Assembly: GCA_027364635.1 (NCBI GenBank) | Contig: DAHXOZ010000009.1 | Span: 1 to 36,826 of the forward strand | Source of the DNA: a bacterium | Lineage (GTDB): Bacteria; Bacteroidota; Bacteroidia; Chitinophagales; Chitinophagaceae | Direction: 5' to 3' | DNA length: 36,826 nt | Shown: piece by piece, positions 16,760-22,468 of the stretch | Position numbering within the stretch: position 1 is the stretch's first letter | Layout of the letters: the number at the start of each line of letters is the position of its first letter | Notes under the pieces: model-generated | Told to the model about the DNA's origin: nothing | Databases searched by the model: none | The model's input: the letters and a program-made list of their open reading frames with translations, nothing else | Program-made: the position numbers and the translations under genes

Positions 16760-17797
16760 ATGACCGACATTGCTATCGCTCCTCAGAAACTAACTTCAAA
16801 AGATTTTGTTACTGACCAGGAAGTTCGCTGGTGCCCCGGGTGTGGAGATTATTCCATTCTAGCCCAGGTGCAAAGAGTATTTCCAACCCTCGGAATTCCG
16901 AAAGAAAATTTTGTAATTATTTCCGGAATTGGCTGTAGCAGCCGTTTTCCTTATTATATGAACACGTATGGAATGCACAGCATTCACGGCCGCGCTACGG
17001 CAATTGCGAGCGGTTTAAAAGCAAGCCGCCCGGAACTAAGTGTATGGATCGTAACCGGCGACGGCGATTCATTAAGCATCGGCGGAAACCATACCATACA
17101 TTTACTTCGCCGCAATTTTGATGTTAATGTGTTGCTCTTTAATAACGAAATTTACGGATTAACAAAAGGGCAGTATTCTCCTACCAGTGAACAAAGAAAA
17201 ATCACTAAAAGTTCTCCTTTAGGAAGTATTGATCATCCTTTTAACCCGGCAGCTTTAGCCTTAGGCGCCGATGCAACTTTTGTTGCAAGAACCATGGATA
17301 GAGACCCGAAACATTTACAGGAAATGTTGTTACGCTCTGCTCATCACAAAGGATCTTCTTTTCTCGAGATCTATCAAAACTGCAACATTTTTAATGACGG
17401 CACCTTTGAACTTTACACCGATAAAAAAACAAAACCGGAAGAAACAATTTTTCTTGTACAAGGCGAACCATTGGTTTTTGGTGAAACAAGAAATAAAGGA
17501 ATAAGATTAAATGGATTAAGGCCCGAGGTGGTGGAATTGAATGGAGATATAAGTGAAAACGATCTTTGGATCCATGATGAAAAAGATTTTTACAAAGCGC
17601 AAATACTTACAAGAATTTTTGAAAATCCAAGATCTTCCGAGCATCATTTTCCAAGGCCATTTGGTGTTTTTTATGAAACAGAAAGGCCATGCTATGAAGA
17701 GGTATTGTCAAAACAAATTGACGACGCTAAAGCGAAAACTACTGCTGATTTAGATAAATTATTACGCGGAAAAGAAGTGTGGACAATAAAAGAATAA
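16760..17797 (+). CDS. 2-oxoacid:ferredoxin oxidoreductase, beta subunit (KorB-like)
   Basis: A 345-aa thiamine-diphosphate-binding subunit of an enzyme that converts a 2-oxoacid such as 2-oxoglutarate plus CoA to acyl-CoA, CO2 and reduced ferredoxin. Four cysteines placed for one [4Fe-4S] cluster are visible: C25 and C28 in WCPGCGDY, C59 in GIGCSSR, and a fourth in YQNCNIF near residue 207. The TPP/Mg motif is GDGDSLSIGGNH (100-111) followed by NNEIYGLTKGQYSPTS, typical of the KorB/PorB group. The gene has its own -7 box. The alpha subunit usually lies directly upstream, but here both neighbours are unrelated, so the partner must be elsewhere. The symbol is left blank because the substrate is not proven. 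Confidence 0.92.
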   Translation: MTDIAIAPQKLTSKDFVTDQEVRWCPGCGDYSILAQVQRVFPTLGIPKENFVIISGIGCSSRFPYYMNTYGMHSIHGRATAIASGLKASRPELSVWIVTGDGDSLSIGGNHTIHLLRRNFDVNVLLFNNEIYGLTKGQYSPTSEQRKITKSSPLGSIDHPFNPAALALGADATFVARTMDRDPKHLQEMLLRSAHHKGSSFLEIYQNCNIFNDGTFELYTDKKTKPEETIFLVQGEPLVFGETRNKGIRLNGLRPEVVELNGDISENDLWIHDEKDFYKAQILTRIFENPRSSEHHFPRPFGVFYETERPCYEEVLSKQIDDAKAKTTADLDKLLRGKEVWTIKE

Positions 17798-17803
17798 ACC
17801 GTC

Positions 17804-18049
17804 TTAATTTTTGTTATTCAGAAAAACAAAAGGCTTTAAGATTTTATTCCCTAAAGTTTCACGTATCAATTTTTTGTTCGAAGAAATTTTATATTTATTT
17901 ACATTAATAACCTCGTAAACTGTTACCAGGTTATCAACTTTTTCAACATAAAAAAGAAGTTCATGAAGAAGTTCTACTTCATGCTCAATTGCTTGGGGAT
18001 TAGATTTTTCTTTGAACAATACCAAAAGATCTCTATTGAATTTGTCCAT
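17804..18049 (-). CDS. Small hypothetical protein (81 aa)
   Basis: An 81-aa protein without signal peptide or membrane segment, rich in Glu, Leu, Lys and Asn (HEVELLHELLFYVEKVDNLV), and probably helical with one or two strands. No family recognised. Reasons to accept it as a gene: it starts with ATG 12 nt after the stop of a small lipoprotein gene on the same strand, it fills the gap exactly to the convergent KorB stop (6 nt), and its composition looks coding. It could act with the lipoprotein, but nothing in the sequence shows how. Confidence 0.55.
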   Translation of the reverse strand: MDKFNRDLLVLFKEKSNPQAIEHEVELLHELLFYVEKVDNLVTVYEVINVNKYKISSNKKLIRETLGNKILKPFVFLNNKN

Positions 18050-18061
18050 TTTGATTGGTTT

Positions 18062-18187
18062 TTAATAGCCTACCATGTTACTATTGCACTCACATCCTGT
18101 TTTGCTCTTGCGTGAAGCACTGCAACTCATTGCAATAACAGAGAGGATAACTAATAATATTAACAAGGCGCGGTTTATGTTTTTCAT
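18062..18187 (-). CDS. Tiny lipoprotein (41 aa)
   Basis: A short reading frame with ATG at 18185-18187 and TAA at 18062-18064. The product begins MKNINRALLILLVILSVIAM and then SCSASRKSKTGCECNSNMVGY. A hydrophobic stretch followed by the lipobox IAMSC predicts a lipoprotein with a mature part of only about 20 residues, with two more Cys (GCEC) and a basic patch. Minimal lipoproteins of this kind are common but often missed in Bacteroidota annotation. It is followed after 12 nt by the 81-aa gene, so the two probably form an operon. Confidence 0.65.
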   Translation of the reverse strand: MKNINRALLILLVILSVIAMSCSASRKSKTGCECNSNMVGY

Positions 18188-18309
18188 TAAAATATTCGAT
18201 TACTAATGGTTAATAAACGTGAATGAGGTATTAGCATTAATAACCCAATCCATTTAATAATTCATAACACCAAATTAAACTATTTTCACCAATAAATATT
18301 GCAATTTTT

Positions 18310-19434
18310 TTGAAAAAAAATAAAAATTTTACTACTAAAAAGCAAAATCCGCGTGTTTTGGTGGCACCGCTTGATTGGGGTTTGGGGCATTCAACTCGCT
18401 GTATTCCAATAATTAATGAGCTAATTTCACTCGGTTGCGAGGTTTATATTGTAGCCGATAAAAAAACTTTTTCTCTTCTAAAAAAAGAGTTCCCTAGCAC
18501 AGTATTTTTACGGTACAAAGGCTATGAAATTGAATATAGTCGCCAAAAAAGCTTCTTTTCGCTCAAACTAATTTTGCAAGTCCCAAAAATTATTCTTAGA
18601 ATTTTTCAGGAAAAAAGATGGTTAAAAAAGGTTATTAAAAGATATTCAATCGACGCGGTAATATCTGATAACCGCTTTGGAATGTATCATAAAAATATCC
18701 CTTCAATTTACATTACTCATCAACTTTGTATTAAAACTGGGAATAAGTTTAGTGAACAAATTGCACAAAAAATTCACTACTATTTTATAAAAAAATATTC
18801 TTTTTGCTGGGTACCGGATAATCAAAAAGACGGCCTTGCCGGTGATCTTTCTCATCCAAAAAAAATTCCCGAAAATGTAATTTATATAGGGCCTGTTTCA
18901 AGATTTTCTGTAATGCCGGGCTTACAGGAAATGTATGATTTGGTGATTATCCTTTCAGGACCGGAACCACAAAGAACTATATTTGAAAACAATATCCTCG
19001 AACAATTAAAAACAGTTGACGGCAATATTTTTTTTATTCGTGGACTTCCGGAGGAAAGTAAGCAACCGGAAAATTTCAATAAAATTACCATTAAAAATCA
19101 CCTGCCGGCATATGAACTAAATGAAGTTTTAGCCATGTCTAAAATAGTAATATGCAGAAGTGGTTATACTTCGGTTATGGATTTGGCCGCCTTACAAAAA
19201 AAAGCTATTCTAATTCCAACTCCCGGACAAACCGAGCAGGAATATCTTGCAAAATATTTGATGGAGAAACAATTTTTCTTATTAGAAAAACAAGAGGATT
19301 TATCAATTAAAAAATCCCTGGAAAAGGTAACCGCTTTTAATTTTAAAAAATTAGAGCTTCCAGGAAAGGCATATAAAAAAACTATAAAAGAGTTTGTCAA
19401 CTCTTTAAAATCCGGACATCATCCAATTCAATAA
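18310..19434 (+). CDS. Glycosyltransferase, GT-B fold (MurG/GT28-like)
   Basis: A 374-aa protein with a two-domain GT-B layout. The N-terminal Rossmann domain starts VLVAPLDWGLGHSTRCIPII, with the GLGH loop typical of MurG-like and related UDP-sugar transferases. The C-terminal domain holds the donor-site region HLPAYELNEVLAMSKIVICR followed by SGYTSVMDLAAL and PTPGQTEQEYLAKYL, a close match to the family donor-binding motif. No transmembrane segment. The start used is TTG at 18310; ATT at 18304 is another in-frame option, and no ATG precedes the conserved region. The acceptor is unknown; lipid glycosylation or surface-polysaccharide assembly are reasonable guesses. It ends convergently with the Lrp gene. 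Confidence 0.85.
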   Translation: MKKNKNFTTKKQNPRVLVAPLDWGLGHSTRCIPIINELISLGCEVYIVADKKTFSLLKKEFPSTVFLRYKGYEIEYSRQKSFFSLKLILQVPKIILRIFQEKRWLKKVIKRYSIDAVISDNRFGMYHKNIPSIYITHQLCIKTGNKFSEQIAQKIHYYFIKKYSFCWVPDNQKDGLAGDLSHPKKIPENVIYIGPVSRFSVMPGLQEMYDLVIILSGPEPQRTIFENNILEQLKTVDGNIFFIRGLPEESKQPENFNKITIKNHLPAYELNEVLAMSKIVICRSGYTSVMDLAALQKKAILIPTPGQTEQEYLAKYLMEKQFFLLEKQEDLSIKKSLEKVTAFNFKKLELPGKAYKKTIKEFVNSLKSGHHPIQ

Positions 19435-19447
19435 GAAAAAGCAGGTT

Positions 19448-19463
19448 ATTTGTTCATTTACTA
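19448..19463 (+). repeat. Recurrent 16-bp motif, copy 3 (ATTTGTTCATTTACTA)
   Basis: One mismatch to ATTTGTTnGTTTACTA at the 15 defined positions. It lies 13 nt after the glycosyltransferase stop, in the convergent spacer, 59 nt from copy 4 and in the same orientation. Confidence 0.4.
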
Positions 19464-19506
19464 CTGCCTGGTTATTTTCTTAAAAATGGAGACAAAAATC
19501 TTTCCT

Positions 19507-19522
19507 ATTTGTTTGTTTACTA
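19507..19522 (+). repeat. Recurrent 16-bp motif, copy 4 (ATTTGTTTGTTTACTA)
   Basis: Identical to copy 1. On the minus strand it reads TAGTAAACAAACAAAT, and its first three bases are the TAG stop codon of the Lrp gene, followed at once by an in-frame TAA. Confidence 0.5.
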
Positions 19523-20014
19523 CAAGTGTTTACCAGCCATGTCATCTTCTTCACTCACACGCACACTCCTGTTGAAACTTTCAGAAAGAGAAATCAATGT
19601 TTCTGTACGTTCTATTCCTTTTATTTTTTGTAAATTATCGTGAAGTACATGACGTAATTGGTTAATATCTTTACAAACAATTTCTAGATACATGCTATAA
19701 TTACCTGTAGTATAATTAAGCCTTATAATTTCAGGAATTTTTTCAAGTTCAGTGGCTACCATATCATAAAGCGAGCTTTTTTCAAGAAAAATTCCAACAA
19801 ATGCTGTAATATCATAACCAAGAAGACCTAAATTTACTTTTAATTTTTTACCTTTAACTATTCCAAGTTCTTCTAATTTTTTTATTCGGACATGAATAGT
19901 GCCCCCACTTACAAAAAGTTTTTTACCTAATTCAGCGTAGGGCATTTCGGCATTTTCAAGCATTTCCTGGATTATCTTTAAATCCAATTTGTCAATATTA
20001 AATTTGGTAGCCAT
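19520..20014 (-). CDS. Lrp/AsnC-family transcriptional regulator
   Basis: A 164-aa regulator. The N-terminal helix-turn-helix (about 8-58) reads LDLKIIQEMLENAEMPYAEL with the recognition region VSGGTIHVRIKKLEELGIV. A RAM/AsnC ligand-binding domain follows (about 72-150, FVGIFLEKSSLYDMVATELE, IRLNYTTGNYSMYLEIVC). Family members form dimers to octamers and respond to amino acids; the ligand here is unknown. The stop codon lies inside a copy of the recurrent 16-bp motif. The spacer upstream (20015-20153) also holds the promoter of the divergent tRNA-like RNA, so Lrp might act on that RNA (inference from position only). Confidence 0.93.
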   Translation of the reverse strand: MATKFNIDKLDLKIIQEMLENAEMPYAELGKKLFVSGGTIHVRIKKLEELGIVKGKKLKVNLGLLGYDITAFVGIFLEKSSLYDMVATELEKIPEIIRLNYTTGNYSMYLEIVCKDINQLRHVLHDNLQKIKGIERTETLISLSESFNRSVRVSEEDDMAGKHL

Positions 20015-20123
20015 AAATTGTTTTTTATTTTAGATATATCATACGAAAATAGTTAATTAATTGAATATTTTCTATATTTTTTTCAATATTCTTAAAAAAT
20101 TTTTCTATTTAAGTCAAGAATAT

Positions 20124-20131
20124 TAGATTTG
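20124..20131 (+). promoter_or_regulatory. -7 promoter box of the tRNA-like RNA (TAGATTTG)
   Basis: TAGATTTG matches TAnnTTTG exactly and lies 22 nt before the first base of the folded RNA. No clear TTTG is present at the -33 position; the upstream region is very A/T-rich. Confidence 0.55.
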
Positions 20132-20153
20132 CAGTAGTTTAGTTCTTATACAT

Positions 20154-20322
20154 TGTGGGGTGATGAAATTTTTGGCAGACATGCCCTCTTGTCTCGGGGG
20201 TGAGGATCACAGGATAAACATAGCATAGAGCCGTCCGGATGAAAATCCGGTCGACCAGGGTCGACCACTCAACTTTGTGCTACGGCTAACTGCCTCGTGA
20301 AGGTTCGAGCCCTTCCCCTACA
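20154..20322 (+). ncRNA. tRNA-like RNA: class II (leucine-type) tRNA frame with a giant structured variable arm
   Basis: The ends fold as a cloverleaf. Acceptor: TGTGGGG (20154-20160) with CCCTACA (20316-20322), 7 bp with one G-U. D-arm: ATG/CAT (20163-20165/20180-20182) around a loop containing GG. Anticodon arm: CCCTC/GGGGG around TTGTCTC (anticodon GUC if read literally). T-arm: GAAGG-TTCGAGC-CCTTC (20299-20315). The variable arm begins with GAGG/CCTC (20202-20205/20293-20296) and holds 87 nt in its tip. Inside are AGCCGT/ACGGCT (20229-20234/20282-20287), a GAAA-capped hairpin CCGGAT/ATCCGG (20235-20250), and TCGAC/GTCGA (20251-20264). AGCA/TGCT (20222-20225/20278-20281) would form a pseudoknot. 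Leucine-like features are the 3-bp D-stem, the D-loop ending GGCAGA, and the GT before the T-arm. U37 and C38 are odd for a working decoder. It has its own -7 box and terminator. Family not recognised. Confidence 0.75.
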
Positions 20323-20336
20323 GCAATTTAATGCGG

Positions 20337-20372
20337 CCGTATCGAAAGCAATTTTGGTACGGTTTCTCTTTT
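20337..20372 (+). terminator. Intrinsic terminator of the tRNA-like RNA
   Basis: CCGTATC (20337-20343) pairs with GGTACGG (20356-20362), 7 bp with one G-U, with a 12-nt loop, followed by TTTCTCTTTT (20363-20372). It lies 14 nt after the cloverleaf, so the primary transcript is probably about 220-240 nt and needs 3' trimming. Confidence 0.7.
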
Positions 20373-20747
20373 AAAGTGCCTATACGTTCATTTATTTTAG
20401 GCAATCTTAAAAAAAAGCAGGAAAAAATATTTAAAGCTAACCGGGGTATTTTTATGCTGTTGTTTTGGCTCCTATTTTTATCCGACCATTAATCCTTCAG
20501 GCTTACACGACCACTTTTAACCCAAAAAACATCGTTACCCTGCTTAAAGAACTGTTATAAAAAACCTTTATACAGCGCCTGATTTTGAGCATAAACTTTT
20601 AATGAAATATTTCTGTAACCCATCCAGTATTCAATAAAAATTTTACTGAAACTTTCAAAAAACCTTATCAGAATCCTCTGAAATTAAAAGCGAACTATCC
20701 TTTATGGAAATGCCGGATTTTCTGAAATTATATAACAAAAAAAATAA
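20373..20747. other. 375-nt spacer without a recognised gene
   Basis: AT-rich sequence between the RNA terminator and the stop of homoserine dehydrogenase. No convincing reading frame, tRNA, repeat or strong hairpin was seen. Confidence 0.5.
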
Positions 20748-22025
20748 TCAACCTACGGTATAGTTTCCTGCAAATCCGGCCAGTTCCAGGCTTCTTTTTT
20801 TCAATTTAGCAACATCAAGAGATTCTATAACCGGTTCGGCAGTAAGAATCAGGGACACACCATTTTTTTTCCACCATTTACTTTCCTGTAATTTTTCAAA
20901 ATGAATCACACCAACCAAATAATTGCTTTGATCATTTGAATGCCACTCTTCTATACTTTCAAAATCATCCTTGCGAACATGTTCCCAATCGGTAAAAGCA
21001 ACATACGTCCTTATATAAAAATCGTTAGTTAACACATTTAGCTGTTGATTATAAAAAAGTTTTTTATACTCATATTTATAATCATAACGTAAAGCTGAAA
21101 TATCACTCAGTACAGCCGATGCTGTTGGAAAACTGCCGGCACCTTTTCCATAAAAGAATTGTTTATCGGCAAATGAACTTTCAATAACCACTCCGTTGTA
21201 TTCATTTTTTACGAAAGCCAGTTGATCGTCTTTTTTTACGAATTGTGGCAATACAAATGCAGCCACTTTGCCGTTTTTTAGTTTTTTTGCCGAAGCGACC
21301 AGTTTGATCACACAATCCTTTTTATCCGCCTGCAACGCGTCATGGGAGGTAATGTTTTGTATTCCTGTAAAAACGATTTCATCTTTTTTTGGCAAAATGC
21401 CGTATGAGTGGGTTAGCAGAAAAGTCCATTTGTTTAATGCATCATATCCTTCTATGTCCAATACCGGGTTGCTTTCTGCAAAGCCCAATTGCTGTGCTTG
21501 TATCAATGCATCTTTGAAAGAAAGTTTTTCTTCAAACATTTTGGTTAGAATATAATTGGTAGATCCATTGACCACAGCATTGATGGAATGCAAAAGATCA
21601 TTATCGTAATATTCTTCAAGATTACGAATTACAGGGATTGAAGCGCAGCAGGCTGCTTCATAAAGAAAAGATTTACCGGTTTTTTGGCTTAATTCAAGCA
21701 ATTCAGGCAAATGTTCTGCAATCATTTTTTTATTGGCACTTACCACTGATTTACCATTAACAAAGGCAGTTTTTACTATTTCATAAGCAGCATCTGCATC
21801 GTCAATTAGTTCTACAATAATATTGATCTCATTATCATCCAGCAATATTTGTTTGTTTACTGTAAAAAGCTCAGCTGGAGCATTCCTCTTTTTATCACTA
21901 TTTTTAATGCATACTTTTTTTATGGTGGCATTTAAGGAAGGTGTTTGCTGAAGTACTTTATACAATCCTTCACCCACTACTCCAAATCCAAAAATTCCTA
22001 AAACTAATTTTTTGTGTGTGTCCAT
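20748..22025 (-). CDS. hom: Homoserine dehydrogenase
   Basis: A 425-aa NAD(P)H-dependent enzyme reducing aspartate semialdehyde to homoserine, the branch point to methionine and threonine. The nucleotide-binding loop is at the N-terminus (LGIFGFGVVGEGLYKVL). The catalytic domain shows AACCASIPVIRNLEEYYDND, NAVVNGSTNYILTKM and the signature GFAESNPVLDIEGYDALNKW. The last 90 or so residues may form a regulatory domain; a clear ACT motif is not visible. It is monofunctional, with no aspartokinase part. The leader carries a SAM-I riboswitch (22162-22287) and a terminator, so expression should fall when S-adenosylmethionine is plentiful. It is a stand-alone unit; no met genes adjoin it. Confidence 0.95.
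   Translation of the reverse strand: MDTHKKLVLGIFGFGVVGEGLYKVLQQTPSLNATIKKVCIKNSDKKRNAPAELFTVNKQILLDDNEINIIVELIDDADAAYEIVKTAFVNGKSVVSANKKMIAEHLPELLELSQKTGKSFLYEAACCASIPVIRNLEEYYDNDLLHSINAVVNGSTNYILTKMFEEKLSFKDALIQAQQLGFAESNPVLDIEGYDALNKWTFLLTHSYGILPKKDEIVFTGIQNITSHDALQADKKDCVIKLVASAKKLKNGKVAAFVLPQFVKKDDQLAFVKNEYNGVVIESSFADKQFFYGKGAGSFPTASAVLSDISALRYDYKYEYKKLFYNQQLNVLTNDFYIRTYVAFTDWEHVRKDDFESIEEWHSNDQSNYLVGVIHFEKLQESKWWKKNGVSLILTAEPVIESLDVAKLKKRSLELAGFAGNYTVG
21847..21862 (+). repeat. Copy of the 16-bp motif inside the hom coding region
   Basis: ATTTGTTTGTTTACTG differs from copies 1 and 4 only in the last base, but it lies within coding sequence (residues T-V-N-K-Q-I). It may be chance given this codon composition. 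Confidence 0.25.
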
Positions 22026-22077
22026 CTGTTCTTTTATTTACTTTTTAAATCATGAAATTAATTCTTCGCATTCATCC

Positions 22078-22110
22078 AAAAAAAAACTCACCCGACAGAT
22101 CAGGTGAGTT
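22078..22110 (-). terminator. Riboswitch-controlled intrinsic terminator
   Basis: On the minus strand AACTCACC pairs with GGTGAGTT around a loop containing GATCTGTC, and nine T residues follow. The loop segment ATCTGTC is complementary to GACAGAT in the 3' strand of riboswitch helix P1, which offers a direct antiterminator or switching contact. The hom start lies about 50 nt further on. Confidence 0.85.
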
Positions 22111-22161
22111 AATATATTGTAAGGCTTAGCCAGTTTTTATTAAATCAAAACTTGAGTCTGT

Positions 22162-22287
22162 CTTATCTGTCCCGTCCCGATAATTATCGGGATTTTCCAG
22201 GATGGAGTTAGCACCTTTTAATAATTTAAAATTATTTTAGGTTGCTAAGGCGTCATCGGGCCATTTCCCTCTGCCTTTCTTGATAAG
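22162..22287 (-). ncRNA. SAM-I (S-box) riboswitch
   Basis: Read on the minus strand it starts CTTATCAAGAAAGGCAGAGG and continues GAAATGGCCCGATGACGCC, TTAGCAACC, AGGTGCTAACTCC and ends GACAGATAAG. These are the conserved P1, kink-turn P2, P3 and J3/4 elements of the SAM-I aptamer, in the right order. The P4 arm carries a perfect 18-bp palindrome (22175-22192). The terminator at 22078-22110 is the expression platform. The regulated gene is homoserine dehydrogenase, a common target in Bacteroidota. Confidence 0.95.
22175..22192. repeat. 18-bp perfect palindrome in the P4 arm of the riboswitch
   Basis: TCCCGATAATTATCGGGA is fully self-complementary. It caps a short helix CCTG/CGGG of P4. The same kind of CCCGATAATTATCGGG palindrome is, from memory, dispersed in other Bacteroidota genomes, so it may be an inserted small repeat. 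Confidence 0.6.
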
Positions 22288-22307
22288 TGAACCACAAAGA
22301 ACTGGCG

Positions 22308-22338
22308 CAAAGTTGAGTTGATAAGTTCATTTCACAAA
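22308..22338 (-). promoter_or_regulatory. hom promoter (TTTG-N19-CAACTTTG)
   Basis: On the minus strand TTTG (22335-22338) is followed after 19 nt by CAACTTTG (22308-22315), one base from the TAnnTTTG box. The transcript would start about 10-15 nt before the riboswitch aptamer. Confidence 0.7.
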
Positions 22339-22416
22339 ATCTTTTTTGTAGCAAAACAAGAAATAACAAAGATTTTTATTCCATGAATCTCATTGCCGGA
22401 TAATTATAAGCATAAA

Positions 22417-22441
22417 GAGCCATCCTTTTACAAGATGGCCC
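22417..22441 (-). terminator. Likely terminator of the ribonucleotide reductase gene
   Basis: GAGCCATC (22417-22424) and GATGGCCC (22434-22441) form an 8-bp stem with one A-C mismatch and a 9-nt loop, 28 nt after the nrdJ stop. On the minus strand it is followed by a short T-rich stretch (CTTTATG); on the plus strand by CTTTT. Confidence 0.55.
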
Positions 22442-22468
22442 TTTTAAAAAATATTAATAGAAAAAATA

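Noticed and set aside
19441-19470. Possible terminator between the glycosyltransferase and Lrp genes (GCAG/CTGC)
   Set aside because: A 4-bp stem with a 19-nt loop is too weak; the region is better described by the 16-bp motif copies.
20154-20322. tmRNA, group I intron-containing tRNA-Leu, or YrlA Y RNA
   Set aside because: Too short for tmRNA and without a tag reading frame; the insert is in the variable arm, not the anticodon loop, and lacks group I core elements; in YrlA the tRNA-like part is internal, here it is terminal.
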